Below, piece after piece: positions 25,468 through 34,649 of a stretch of DNA of 64,000 nt (within the stretch, counting starts at the first letter, position 1; the number at the start of each line of letters is the position of its first letter). Location of the stretch: positions 1 to 64,000 of the forward strand of contig PGXL01000003.1 in the NCBI GenBank assembly GCA_002839095.1, read 5' to 3'. The translations under genes and the position numbers were made by a program. The DNA is from Tenericutes bacterium HGW-Tenericutes-2. Its GTDB lineage: Bacteria > Bacillota_I > Bacilli_A > Acholeplasmatales > Acholeplasmataceae. The notes under the pieces are model-generated. The model made no database searches. It was not told where the DNA came from and saw only the letters and a list, made by a program, of their open reading frames with translations.

Positions 25468-26831
25468 TGAAAGATCTGATTATAACAATTTTTGGAGCAA
25501 CAGGTGATTTAACGTCAAGGAAATTACTGCCTGCACTAGCAAAACTATATAAAAGAAAAAAAATATCTGAAAAAATGATGATTGTAGCGCTTGGTAGAAG
25601 AGCATATGATACCAATAGCTATCTTGAATATATGAAGGAATCATCGACATCTAAGCTAGACATCAAAACACTAGAAAAGATTGTTGAGTACCATCAAATA
25701 GAAATAACGAATCTAGAGGACTATAAAAATCTAGTCTTAAAAATAAGTAGTCATAAGCATGAACAAACTAGAGAATTGTTCTATCTTGCCATCGGACCTG
25801 AGCTGTTTCCAATCGTATCTAGAAACATCAATGAATCTGGATTAGTTAAAATGGGTGAAGTCAATCAATCAATTATTTTTGAAAAACCATTTGGTCATGA
25901 TTTAGAAAGTGCGAAGCAAATCAATGAAATGCTTTGGAACTATTTTGATGAAAAACAAATTTACCGTATCGATCATTACCTGGGTAAAGAAATGATTCAA
26001 AATATCATGATGGTTAGATTTGCGAATCGTATTTTTGAAGAGATTTGGCATAATCGCTCGATTAAAAGTGTCAAAATCATCGCGAAGGAAACAGATGGAA
26101 TATTAGGTCGTGCTGGCTATTATGATACATCTGGTGCCTTAAAGGATATGGTACAATCTCATTTACTTCAAATGCTATCGATGATTGCAATGGAAGTTCC
26201 AATGAGCTATCATTCTGATGATGTAAAGGATGAAAAAGTAAAGGTTTTAAAGCATCTTTCCTTTGAAAAGGATTCACTTTTATTTGCCCAATATGATGGA
26301 TATCTTGATGAAAAAAATATAAGTCCTGAATCAAAAACGGAGACCTTCGTCTTTTTAAAGGCATTTGTGAATACACCAAGATTCAAGGGTGTACCCTTTT
26401 ACTTAATGACAGGTAAAAAGCTAGATCAAAAGGAATCCTTAATTATTATCGAATTTGAAGAAACAAGCGAACAAAGAAAATGGAATCTTCCATTATCAAC
26501 CAATAAGCTTTATATCAAAATTGCACCACTCGATGGCGTAGGTTTAATTCTTAATAGTAAGGTTCCAGGATTAAGAGATGATGTCGAAACTGTTGAATTA
26601 GAATACTGTATCGCATGTCATGCCGTAGGCAATATGTCAGAAGCCTATGAAAAGCTACTTTTAGAAGTCACAGAGCACCATAAATCATTATTTACAAGAT
26701 GGGATGAAATTGAATTATCATGGCATTTTATTGATCAAATCAAAAAATACCAAAAAGATCCAATTTTATATAAGAATTATGAGGATTTAAAGCCAATCAT
26801 CCTAGAGATGACGAAAGAGGAAATGAAATGA
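25467..26831 (+). CDS. zwf: Glucose-6-phosphate dehydrogenase
   Basis: A 454-residue dehydrogenase making 6-phosphogluconolactone from glucose-6-phosphate. Visible motifs are GATGDLTSRKLLPAL (coenzyme loop), EKPFGHDLESA and the active-site RIDHYLGKE. It is slightly short of the usual 480-490 residues. Its start codon overlaps the stop of the short 6-phosphogluconate dehydrogenase, and its end overlaps the next gene by 4 bases. No 6-phosphogluconolactonase gene is seen in the operon. Confidence 0.95.
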   Translation: MKDLIITIFGATGDLTSRKLLPALAKLYKRKKISEKMMIVALGRRAYDTNSYLEYMKESSTSKLDIKTLEKIVEYHQIEITNLEDYKNLVLKISSHKHEQTRELFYLAIGPELFPIVSRNINESGLVKMGEVNQSIIFEKPFGHDLESAKQINEMLWNYFDEKQIYRIDHYLGKEMIQNIMMVRFANRIFEEIWHNRSIKSVKIIAKETDGILGRAGYYDTSGALKDMVQSHLLQMLSMIAMEVPMSYHSDDVKDEKVKVLKHLSFEKDSLLFAQYDGYLDEKNISPESKTETFVFLKAFVNTPRFKGVPFYLMTGKKLDQKESLIIIEFEETSEQRKWNLPLSTNKLYIKIAPLDGVGLILNSKVPGLRDDVETVELEYCIACHAVGNMSEAYEKLLLEVTEHHKSLFTRWDEIELSWHFIDQIKKYQKDPILYKNYEDLKPIILEMTKEEMK

Positions 26832-27475
26832 AAATTTATGATGTATCGATGACGATTTCTAAGGATATTCAAGTTTATAAAAACAAAGAAGAAAAGAAAC
26901 CAACATTTGAAATCGTTTCAGATTTTGACTATGCTTCTGCACGAGAAACCAAAATGAACTTTAATTTACACACAGGTACACACATGGATTTCCCACTACA
27001 TATGTTACCAAATGGTGCTAATTCAAGCTCTCTTGATTTAGATAGACTTATAACCATGGTTAAAGTCTATGATATGACGCATTTAAAATCCTATATCGAT
27101 GCAGATGATTTAAGAAGCCTTGATATTAAGAAAAATGACTTTGTTTTATTTAAAACTAGAAATTCCTTTGAGGAAACCTTTGACTTTGACTTTGTTTTTA
27201 TCAATGAATCTGCAAGTGAATATCTTGCTGAATTAAAGGTGTCAGGAATCGGTGTTGATGGTTTAGGTGTGGAAAGAGACCAAGAAGGTCATCCTACACA
27301 TAAAAACTTATTTAAAGCAGATATCATTATTATTGAAGGTTTGAGATTAAAGGAAATAGAAGAAGGAAAATATATGATGTATGCATTACCTATCAAAATA
27401 GAAGAAATGGATGCACTTCCATTATCAGTTATATTAGTTGAGGATCCATATGATACGCAAAGCATCACTAAGTGA
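26828..27475 (+). CDS. Cyclase-family metal hydrolase (kynurenine-formamidase-like)
   Basis: A 215-residue protein of the cyclase family (PF04199). The metal-binding signature HTGTHMDFPLH is clear, with His48, His52, Asp54 and His58. Family members hydrolyse N-formylkynurenine or act on cyclic amides and lactones using zinc or manganese. It overlaps zwf by 4 bases (ATGA). No tryptophan-degrading gene adjoins it, so kynurenine formamidase is not well supported. A role as the missing lactonase is possible but is only inference. Confidence 0.82.
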   Translation: MKIYDVSMTISKDIQVYKNKEEKKPTFEIVSDFDYASARETKMNFNLHTGTHMDFPLHMLPNGANSSSLDLDRLITMVKVYDMTHLKSYIDADDLRSLDIKKNDFVLFKTRNSFEETFDFDFVFINESASEYLAELKVSGIGVDGLGVERDQEGHPTHKNLFKADIIIIEGLRLKEIEEGKYMMYALPIKIEEMDALPLSVILVEDPYDTQSITK

Positions 27476-27959
27476 TTTAGATCAAATTTGGCAATTAAGA
27501 GAAGAAACCAAGGCTCTACTTAAAGAGCGTGGTATTGATCAGTGGCAGCATACCAATCCCTCCATTGAAACCTTTAAAAACGATATTCATTTAGGTGAGT
27601 TTTATGTTTATGAAGAAAACAATGCGATTTTAGGTATGATTGCTATTCGATCAGGAATTGAAAGAACTTATAATGTGATTTATGATGGAAACTGGGGCTA
27701 TGATTCGCCTTATTTAACAATTCATAGACTTGCAGTAAAAAGAGGTCATCTTGGTAGTGATATCGCAAAAAAATTATTAACATTTGCTGATCAATTGGCT
27801 ATCCATACAGGGATTAACTATATAAGAATTGACACCTATTACACCAATAAATATGCAATCCGATTATTTGAGTCATTTGGATACATCTTAAGAGGTTGGA
27901 TATGGCTTGAACCTGGTGAAGGAGATTTAAAGAGACTTGCATTCGATAAAAAGATATAG
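27450..27959 (+). CDS. GNAT-family N-acetyltransferase
   Basis: A 169-residue acetyltransferase. The N-terminal IRKASLSDLDQIWQLREE and central IHRLAVKRGHLGSDIAKKLL match the GNAT fold, and TYYTNKYAIRLFESFGY is the usual C-terminal part. The ATG at 27450 lies inside the end of the cyclase gene (26-base overlap) after a TGAGGA site. The substrate is unknown. Confidence 0.83.
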   Translation: MIRKASLSDLDQIWQLREETKALLKERGIDQWQHTNPSIETFKNDIHLGEFYVYEENNAILGMIAIRSGIERTYNVIYDGNWGYDSPYLTIHRLAVKRGHLGSDIAKKLLTFADQLAIHTGINYIRIDTYYTNKYAIRLFESFGYILRGWIWLEPGEGDLKRLAFDKKI

Positions 27960-27968
27960 GAGGCACTT

Positions 27969-28892
27969 ATGAAGATTTGGTTTGACACATGGACACTGAA
28001 GGAAAAGCATTATCAAGAACTATTCGAAAAGTACCCAGAACATCAATTTTCTACGATTTTAGATGAATCCTATGATGCTGATATCATCATTGCTATGCCT
28101 GGCTTTATAACAAAGGAAAATCTGGATCAATTTAAAAAGTTGAAATGGATTCAATTGTTAACAGCTGGCTATAATACAATAGATTTAACTTATTTGAAGG
28201 AAAGAAAGATTTTATTAACCTATGCGAAGGATGTTTTTAGTATCCAAATCGCAGAGGATGTCTTTTCAAAAATACTATATTTTAATAGAAATCTTGGTGT
28301 TTATCACGAGCAATTAAAAACTGGTGCATGGAAGCACACACCAGTGAAGCATGAAATATGTCATTCTACAATTGGTATTATTGGTGCAGGATCGATTGGC
28401 ACAGAGATAGCGATCAGAATGAAGGCATTTGATGCGAAGGTGATTGGATACCGCAGGTCAAAATTTATGAGTGAGCATTATGATGTGATGTATCATGATC
28501 GAGCTGGACTAGAGAAATTATTAAAAACCAGTGACTACGTGATTGTCTCTATACCACTTAATAAGGATACACATCATTTCATTGGAAAAAAGGAATTCAG
28601 TTTGATGAAGCCTACAGCGTTATTCATCAATGTTGCTAGAGGAGAAGTTGTAGATCAAGAGGCTTTAATTGAAGCTCTAAAGAATCATGAGATTCGTGGT
28701 GCTGGACTAGATGTGACAACTCCAGAACCTTTGCCAGAAGATGATCCACTATGGAAGGCTCCTCATATTTTTATTACTCCACATAATTCTTCAGCAAGTC
28801 CCTATGTCCATCAAAGATTGATGGACGAAGTAAGCGACACACTATATCGTTACTTTAATCATTTAGAATTAGACAATATTGTTAAACTTTAA
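27969..28892 (+). CDS. D-2-hydroxyacid dehydrogenase family protein
   Basis: A 307-residue NAD(P)-dependent dehydrogenase. The Rossmann motif is GIIGAGSIGTEIA at about residues 136-148. The catalytic set is present: Arg in FINVARGEVVD, Glu in TTPEPLPEDDPLW and His in FITPHNSS. This resembles glyoxylate/hydroxypyruvate reductases and D-lactate dehydrogenases; the substrate is not decided. AGGAGG lies 6 bases before the ATG. It is the last gene of the operon, with a terminator 2 bases after its stop. Confidence 0.87.
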   Translation: MKIWFDTWTLKEKHYQELFEKYPEHQFSTILDESYDADIIIAMPGFITKENLDQFKKLKWIQLLTAGYNTIDLTYLKERKILLTYAKDVFSIQIAEDVFSKILYFNRNLGVYHEQLKTGAWKHTPVKHEICHSTIGIIGAGSIGTEIAIRMKAFDAKVIGYRRSKFMSEHYDVMYHDRAGLEKLLKTSDYVIVSIPLNKDTHHFIGKKEFSLMKPTALFINVARGEVVDQEALIEALKNHEIRGAGLDVTTPEPLPEDDPLWKAPHIFITPHNSSASPYVHQRLMDEVSDTLYRYFNHLELDNIVKL

Positions 28893-28893
28893 G

Positions 28894-28921
28894 ACCTATG
28901 AGAAACTCATAGGTTTTTTAT
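28894..28921 (+). terminator. Terminator of the alkA-zwf operon
   Basis: A perfect nine-base stem ACCTATGAG/CTCATAGGT with an AAA loop and a T6 tail. Confidence 0.93.
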
Positions 28922-28927
28922 TTATCT

Positions 28928-28944
28928 ATGTAAACCGCTTACAT
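28928..28944 (+). promoter_or_regulatory. Candidate operator upstream of the acc-fab promoter
   Basis: ATGTAA-ACCGC-TTACAT is a perfect six-base inverted repeat lying 11 bases before the -35 box. It resembles a cre box with one extra central base, or an operator for a fatty-acid regulator. The binding protein is unknown. Confidence 0.45.
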
Positions 28945-28955
28945 TCCTAAAAATG

Positions 28956-28983
28956 TTGACTTCGTGTAAATATATGATAGAAT
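28956..28983 (+). promoter_or_regulatory. Promoter of the acc-fab-bio operon
   Basis: TTGACT (28956-28961) and TAGAAT (28978-28983) are spaced 16 bases apart. Transcription would start near 28990, about 255 bases before accB. Confidence 0.7.
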
Positions 28984-28989
28984 AAACAC

Positions 28990-29244
28990 AGGCGTATTCT
29001 TTGAATTTCAAAACATTTGAGGTTCAACTGAAGGGAGTGGTGCTTTGACAAAAGGGATAGGTATTCAATAGATTGAAATTAGAAGTACTGAATTATGAAA
29101 CATATTTCAATTGAGAATGGTTATCTGAATTAAACATCTTAAATACTATCGTGTATGAACAACTTAGTCATGCTACAAAAGATAGATTTTCGGTGACGAT
29201 AAAAAGTTTTAAAAAATACAAATGAAAAGTGAAACGGTAAATAT
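28990..29244 (+). other. Long untranslated leader of the acc-fab operon
   Basis: This holds no substantial ORF. A GGGAG at 29034-29038 precedes a TTG at 29045 that would start an eight-codon peptide, ending at 29071. TTTCAA/TTGAAA-type complementary segments recur (29007, 29073, 29106), so alternative pairings are possible. I recognise no known riboswitch. A leader this long in a genome with tight spacing suggests post-initiation control. Confidence 0.35.
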
Positions 29245-29697
29245 ATGACAATTAAAGAAATACAAAGTATCATCAAGGATTTTGAGAGTTCATCCTTGAT
29301 GTCTCTTGAACTTGAAATGGATACTTTTAAATTAAGACTCTCCAAAAATAAAACGAATGAAGTTATTGTGAAGGAAGATCAAAAAGAAGACAACAAACCA
29401 CAGCAAACACATGCATCAACTACCCCTAAGGTAGAACTAAATAACAATCATACAATGATCAAATCACCACTCGTAGGTACCTTTTATGCTGCATCTACAC
29501 CGACTGGAAAACCATTTGTTGAAGTCGGATCGCATGTTAAAAAAGGACAAGTCGTGTGCATTATTGAAGCTATGAAAATTATGAACGAAATCACATCTCC
29601 TTACGAGGGTATCGTAAAAGAGGTTTTTGTGCGTAATGGCGATGTCGTCGGCTTTAATCATGGACTGATACGAATCGGTGATGCCAATGAAAAATAA
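29245..29697 (+). CDS. accB: Biotin carboxyl carrier protein of acetyl-CoA carboxylase
   Basis: A 150-residue carrier: an N-terminal helical region, a flexible Thr/Pro/Gln-rich linker (about 40-70) and a C-terminal biotinyl domain. The biotin-accepting lysine is Lys111 in IIEAMKIMNE. AccB moves carboxybiotin from AccC to the AccDA transferase for malonyl-CoA synthesis. It is the first gene of the operon and overlaps accC by 11 bases. The ribosome site is poor, which fits regulated initiation. BirA at 37 kb would attach the biotin. Confidence 0.96.
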   Translation: MTIKEIQSIIKDFESSSLMSLELEMDTFKLRLSKNKTNEVIVKEDQKEDNKPQQTHASTTPKVELNNNHTMIKSPLVGTFYAASTPTGKPFVEVGSHVKKGQVVCIIEAMKIMNEITSPYEGIVKEVFVRNGDVVGFNHGLIRIGDANEK

Positions 29698-31051
29698 AAT
29701 CTTAATTGCTAACCGTGGTGAGATCGCGGTTCGTGTGATTCGTGCTGCAAAGGAATTAGGCATCGAGACCGTTGCTGTTTATTCGACTGCAGATGAAAAT
29801 AGTTTACATGTGAAGCTTGCTGATGAAGCAATTTGCATTGGTGGAAATCAGAGTAAGGAAAGCTATTTAAACATGAATAGCGTTTTATCTGCTGCCATTT
29901 CTACTGGATGCAATGCAATTCATCCTGGTTATGGTTTTTTATCTGAGAACAGCCAATTTGTTGAAATGGTTGAACGCTGTAATATTTCTTTTATTGGGCC
30001 AAGCTCAAAAACGATTGCGATGATTGGTGATAAATCATCTGCAAGAGAAATTGCCAAAAATAATGGTGTACCCATTGTTGAAGGTAGTGATGGAATTATC
30101 GAAAATGCTCAAGAGGGCTTAAAAATAGCTAAAAAAATCGGATACCCTGTCATGATTAAGGCATCGAGTGGTGGCGGTGGCCGTGGAATCAGTATTGTTC
30201 GCTCAGATGAAGAATTCCTGGGTGCTTTTGAACGTACATCGATGGAGGCTGAAATTAGTTTTGGTGATAAATCTCTATATATTGAAAAATTTATCGAGTC
30301 ACCAAGACATATCGAAATTCAAATTATTGCAGATACAAAGGGTAATGTCGTTCATCTTTTTGAAAGAGATTGCTCGATGCAAAGAAGAAATCAAAAAATG
30401 ATTGAAGAAACGCCTTCTCCAATTCTAAATGAAATATTAAGAAGAAAAATAGGTGCTGCTGCGATTAAGCTCGCAAAAGCGATTCAATATGTAAATGCAG
30501 GGACTATGGAATTCTTAGTTGATCCTAAAGGGAATTTTTATTTTATTGAGATGAACACAAGAATTCAAGTTGAGCATCCAATTACAGAAGCAATCACAGG
30601 TGTTGACTTAGTCAAGGAACAAATTAAGATTGCTTATGGTAAGGAACTCTCCTTCAAGCAAAGAGATATTAAAATCAATGGTCATGCCATTGAATGTAGA
30701 ATCAATGCTGAAAATGCAATGAAGGGATTTATACCTACTCCAGGTAAAATCACGAATATCTTATTCCCAGGTGGAATTGGTATTCGAATTGACACACATA
30801 TTTATCCAGGCTATGAGGTTCCACCATTTTATGATTCCATGCTTGCTAAATTGATTGTCCACGCTCCAACAAGAAGAGAAGCAATCAAAAAAATGCGTGT
30901 AGCTTTAGAACAATTTGTCGTTGAAGGTATTTCAACAAATATTGAATACCAATATTTAATTATGCATAATCCAGACTTCATCAAGGGTCAATACGATACA
31001 GGATTTATCGCTCGCTTCAACACACTCGTGGAGGCGCAAAATCGTGAATGA
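29687..31051 (+). CDS. accC: Biotin carboxylase subunit of acetyl-CoA carboxylase
   Basis: A 454-residue ATP-grasp enzyme that carboxylates AccB-bound biotin with bicarbonate and ATP. Motifs include KILIANRGEIAVRVIRAA at the N-terminus, the glycine-rich loop KASSGGGGRG, and FLVDPKGNFYFIEMNTRIQV in the active site. The length is standard. The ATG at 29687 lies inside the accB end. It overlaps accD by 8 bases. Confidence 0.97.
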   Translation: MKNKILIANRGEIAVRVIRAAKELGIETVAVYSTADENSLHVKLADEAICIGGNQSKESYLNMNSVLSAAISTGCNAIHPGYGFLSENSQFVEMVERCNISFIGPSSKTIAMIGDKSSAREIAKNNGVPIVEGSDGIIENAQEGLKIAKKIGYPVMIKASSGGGGRGISIVRSDEEFLGAFERTSMEAEISFGDKSLYIEKFIESPRHIEIQIIADTKGNVVHLFERDCSMQRRNQKMIEETPSPILNEILRRKIGAAAIKLAKAIQYVNAGTMEFLVDPKGNFYFIEMNTRIQVEHPITEAITGVDLVKEQIKIAYGKELSFKQRDIKINGHAIECRINAENAMKGFIPTPGKITNILFPGGIGIRIDTHIYPGYEVPPFYDSMLAKLIVHAPTRREAIKKMRVALEQFVVEGISTNIEYQYLIMHNPDFIKGQYDTGFIARFNTLVEAQNRE

Positions 31052-31919
31052 TTTCTTAAATGAGAGAAAAAATAAATTAGAAGACTTCAAGAAAAATGTC
31101 AGAAAGAAAAAGACAACATATGAACCAATCGATATTCCGGATGGTCTTTTTGTCAAGTGCGACCAATGTGGAGCAGCTATTTATGAAAAAAATCTTGAAC
31201 TCAATCATTTAATATGTCCTTATTGTGAATTTCATTTCAGAATGGGAGCTCATAAAAGATTAGATGTGACGATTGATCACGGTAGCTTTATTGAAATCAA
31301 CGAGCAAATTACATCAACAAACCCACTGGGTATGCCTGATTATTCAGAAAAAATGAAAATTGGGAAAAAGCTTTCCAAAATGAATGAAGCTTTTTTAAGT
31401 GGAACAGCAACAATCGTTGGTATTCCAGTAGCAATTGGTGTCTTAGACAGCAATTTCATGATGGGTTCAATGGGTAGTGCAGTTGGCGAAAAGGTTACTA
31501 GACTCATTGAGCATGCGACTAAGCATAAGCTGCCATTAATCATTTTTTCAGCATCAGGTGGAGCACGTATGCAAGAGGGTATTTTATCTTTAATGCAAAT
31601 GGCGAAAACCAGTGCAGCACTTCATTATTTCGATCAAGAGGGATTACTTTACATTAGCGTGATGACAAACCCAACAACTGGTGGGGTTGCAGCAAGCTTT
31701 GCATCGTTAGGTGATATTAATATTGCTGAAAAATCCTCACTTATAGGCTTTGCCGGCGCAAGAGTCATTAAACAGACGATTCGCCAGGACTTGCCAGAAG
31801 GCTTTCAAACCGACCAATTTCAATTAGAGCATGGTCAGGTTGATTTAGTCATCCACCGCAAGGACATGAGAAAAACGTTATATAAACTATTACAATTACA
31901 TACAGGAAGAAGGGATTAG
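31044..31919 (+). CDS. accD: Acetyl-CoA carboxylase carboxyltransferase beta subunit
   Basis: A 291-residue subunit that, with AccA, transfers the carboxyl group to acetyl-CoA. An N-terminal four-cysteine zinc finger is present (CDQCGA, then CPYCEFHF). The crotonase-fold core follows with SASGGARMQEG and NPTTGGVAASFA. Translation starts at a GTG (31044) with GGAGG 9 bases upstream, inside the end of accC. Confidence 0.96.
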   Translation: MNDFLNERKNKLEDFKKNVRKKKTTYEPIDIPDGLFVKCDQCGAAIYEKNLELNHLICPYCEFHFRMGAHKRLDVTIDHGSFIEINEQITSTNPLGMPDYSEKMKIGKKLSKMNEAFLSGTATIVGIPVAIGVLDSNFMMGSMGSAVGEKVTRLIEHATKHKLPLIIFSASGGARMQEGILSLMQMAKTSAALHYFDQEGLLYISVMTNPTTGGVAASFASLGDINIAEKSSLIGFAGARVIKQTIRQDLPEGFQTDQFQLEHGQVDLVIHRKDMRKTLYKLLQLHTGRRD

Positions 31920-31920
31920 C

Positions 31921-32757
31921 ATGAGCGAAAATAAAGCATGGGATAAAGTCAAGCTCGCTCGTCATCCTAAAAGACCGACAAGCAGTTATGTAATTAAAGA
32001 ATTATTTCCAGATTTTATTGAATTACATGGAGATAGAGGATTTGCTGATGATCAGTCAATCATCGGAGGCATCGGAACGCTCAATGGTATTCCAATGACT
32101 GTGATTGCTGAAGAAAAAGGCGGGACCACTGAAGAAAAAATTAAGCATAATTTTGGAATGCCACATCCTGAGGGATATCGCAAGGCTATTCGCTTAATGA
32201 AACAAGCAGAAAAGTTTAAACGTCCAATTTTATGTATTATCGATACCCCAGGTGCATACCCAGGTATTGGTGCTGAAGAACGTGGTCAAGCCCAAGCAAT
32301 AGCCTATAATTTAAAGGCGATGATGGGTTTAAAAACTCAAGTTATTATTCTAGTATTAAGTGAGGGTGGCTCTGGTGGAGCACTCGCTATTGGTGTTGGT
32401 GATTATGTTATGATGTTTGAAAACAGTATTTATGCAATACTTTCGCCAGAAGGATTCGCATCGATCATTTATAAAGATTCAACGAAAGCAGATCATGCTG
32501 CAAGTTTAATGAAATTAACTGCAGAGGATCTACTCCATTTTAATGTGATAGATACTATCATCAAAGAAGGTGAAGGGTTGCATGTCAATCCTGACTTTGG
32601 TATTCAAGAACTCAAAAAAGAATTATCAAAAACTATGAAGAAACTTACCTCTCTTTCAACTACTAAACTTTTAAATAATCGTTATAACAAATTTAGAAAG
32701 ATGGGTGTGTTTGTCGAACAAGGAGAAAAAAATGAAAATGAATCAACCAATGATTAA
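31921..32757 (+). CDS. accA: Acetyl-CoA carboxylase carboxyltransferase alpha subunit
   Basis: A 278-residue partner of AccD. The core motifs ELHGDRGFADDQ, IDTPGAYPGIGAEERGQ and LSEGGSGGALAIG are intact. It is shorter than E. coli AccA (about 319) because the N-terminal extension is reduced, as in many Gram-positive forms. It starts one base after the accD stop. The last 26 bases overlap fabH. Confidence 0.95.
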   Translation: MSENKAWDKVKLARHPKRPTSSYVIKELFPDFIELHGDRGFADDQSIIGGIGTLNGIPMTVIAEEKGGTTEEKIKHNFGMPHPEGYRKAIRLMKQAEKFKRPILCIIDTPGAYPGIGAEERGQAQAIAYNLKAMMGLKTQVIILVLSEGGSGGALAIGVGDYVMMFENSIYAILSPEGFASIIYKDSTKADHAASLMKLTAEDLLHFNVIDTIIKEGEGLHVNPDFGIQELKKELSKTMKKLTSLSTTKLLNNRYNKFRKMGVFVEQGEKNENESTND

Positions 32758-33670
32758 GGTTGTATCCAGTGGAAAATACGTACCGTCTACATTAATAACC
32801 AATGAAGATTTAGAAAAGCTTGTTGAAACATCCGATGAATGGATAGTTACAAGAACAGGCATTAAAACTAGACATAGAGCAGTGGATGAACTAACGAGTG
32901 ATATGGCTGTCAAGGCCGCACAAAATGCGATAAATAGAGTCAATTACGATGTATCAAAAATAGATTTAATTATAATGGCAACGATTACTGGTGATCAAAT
33001 GACACCATCAACAGCCAATTTTATACAAGCAAAGCTTGGATTGAACCATGAAGTGATGAGCTTTGATATCAATGCAGCATGTACAGGTTTTGTTTATGGA
33101 CTTGAGGTTGCTGCATCTCTTTTACAATCTGGTAGATTTAGAGCAGCTTTAGTCATCGGTGGTGAAACGCTAACCAATATAGTTGATTATACAGATCGTA
33201 ACACCTGCGTGCTTTTTGGTGACGGTGCAGGAGCAATGATTATTGAACCATCTCAAGTCGAACGCAATAAAGCCTATTTTTTCAATGCAGCAAGAGGAGA
33301 CACCAACAACACATTAACTGTTGTTAGCAAGATCAAAATGGATGGAAAAAAGGTTTATCAGTTTGCTGTTGATGCAATGCAACAGGCAATTCATAAGGTT
33401 TTAGAGGATGCGGGTTTGCAAATCGAAGACATTGATATGGTCATCCCACATCAAGCAAACGAGAGAATTATTCAATCAGTTTCTAAATCTATGAGTATTC
33501 CTATGGAGAAATTTATGTTAAACTTAAGTGAGTATGGTAATACATCTGCAGCGAGTATTCCAATCACAATTTCTGAGTATTTCGATCAAAATGAAACAAA
33601 GAATAAGAAAATTCTTCTTGTTGGATTTGGTGGCGGATTTACTTGGGGTAGTGCAATTTTGCAGCTGTAA
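32732..33670 (+). CDS. fabH: 3-oxoacyl-ACP synthase III
   Basis: A 312-residue condensing enzyme that starts fatty-acid chains from acyl-CoA and malonyl-ACP. The catalytic triad is visible: Cys117 in NAACTGF, His240 in PHQANER and Asn270 in EYGNTSAAS. The ATG at 32732 follows AAGGAG within the end of accA, so translation is coupled. The length is near the family norm (about 317-325). Its primer preference cannot be read from sequence. Confidence 0.95.
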   Translation: MKMNQPMIKVVSSGKYVPSTLITNEDLEKLVETSDEWIVTRTGIKTRHRAVDELTSDMAVKAAQNAINRVNYDVSKIDLIIMATITGDQMTPSTANFIQAKLGLNHEVMSFDINAACTGFVYGLEVAASLLQSGRFRAALVIGGETLTNIVDYTDRNTCVLFGDGAGAMIIEPSQVERNKAYFFNAARGDTNNTLTVVSKIKMDGKKVYQFAVDAMQQAIHKVLEDAGLQIEDIDMVIPHQANERIIQSVSKSMSIPMEKFMLNLSEYGNTSAASIPITISEYFDQNETKNKKILLVGFGGGFTWGSAILQL

Positions 33671-33704
33671 TCAAAGATTAAAATAAGAAATGGAAGTAAA
33701 AAAA

Positions 33705-34649
33705 ATGCATAAATTAGCTTTAGTCTTTGCAGGACAGGGTAGTCAGTATCAAAAAATGGGACTTGATTATATAGAGGCAAATCCTAAATTTTTAGAAAAA
33801 GAGTTGACTGCAAATAAAATCTTAGGCTTTGATATCAGAGAGGTTCTAGAATCTGATGATGGTAGAATCAATGATACGAAATATGCACAGCCGCTTATTT
33901 TATTTTCATCCATCCTAGCCTTTGAAACATTTAAAACACTAAAAATTGTACCAGATGCAGTTTTAGGATTTAGCTTAGGCGAGTATTCTGCACTTTACGC
34001 AACCAATATTTTTGGTTTTGAGGACATGATGAAAATCATTTTAAAGCGTTCACAGCTCATGCAGGAATGTGCATTAAAAAAGCCAGGTAAAATGGCTGCT
34101 ATTCTAGGACTATCGAAGGATGTTGTTGATGATATTTGCAAGGTTGCTTCCCGTGATGGAGTCGTGATTTCTGCAAATTATAACTCACCAATCCAAATTG
34201 TGATTAGTGGAGAAAATCGTGCAGTTATTAGAGCAATGGAGCTTGCAAAGGAAATGGGTGCGAAGCGTGTAGTAGAACTCAATGTGAGTGGAGCATTTCA
34301 TTCACCACTGATGAGTGAAGCGGCAGAAGCTTTCTACCAATTCATTAGAATGATTCCCTATCAGGAGCCAACTTATCCAATTTATATGAATACAACAGCA
34401 CTTCCACTCGAATCCAACAATCTTTACCACGAAATGAAGCGTCAAATCGAGTCCCCTGTCTATTTCGAGCAATCAATCAAGCATATGATTGAAAATGGAA
34501 TCACTCATTTTATCGAAATTGGACCTGGCAAGGTTTTATCAGGACTCATTAAAAAAATAGATATCAATTGTGAGGTCATAAACTTAGATAAGTATGATGA
34601 TTTCATCAATTTGAAGGGATGGTTAACTGAACATGGATTTACAAAATAA
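33705..34649 (+). CDS. fabD: Malonyl-CoA:ACP transacylase
   Basis: A 314-residue acyltransferase loading malonyl groups on ACP. It has GQGSQ near the N-terminus, the catalytic serine in GFSLGEYSAL, and a catalytic histidine in SGAFHSPLM. The ATG at 33705 is preferred because GGAAG lies 8 bases upstream; an in-frame ATG at 33690 is possible. The 3' end overlaps fabG by 17 bases. Confidence 0.95.
   Translation: MHKLALVFAGQGSQYQKMGLDYIEANPKFLEKELTANKILGFDIREVLESDDGRINDTKYAQPLILFSSILAFETFKTLKIVPDAVLGFSLGEYSALYATNIFGFEDMMKIILKRSQLMQECALKKPGKMAAILGLSKDVVDDICKVASRDGVVISANYNSPIQIVISGENRAVIRAMELAKEMGAKRVVELNVSGAFHSPLMSEAAEAFYQFIRMIPYQEPTYPIYMNTTALPLESNNLYHEMKRQIESPVYFEQSIKHMIENGITHFIEIGPGKVLSGLIKKIDINCEVINLDKYDDFINLKGWLTEHGFTK

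Noticed and set aside
29045-29071. Eight-codon leader peptide before accB
   Set aside because: It has a possible ribosome site, but such short TTG-started frames are expected by chance; mentioned only as part of the leader.
28985-29244. A missing acpP gene in the leader of the fab operon
   Set aside because: All frames are interrupted by stops and there is no DSL phosphopantetheine motif.
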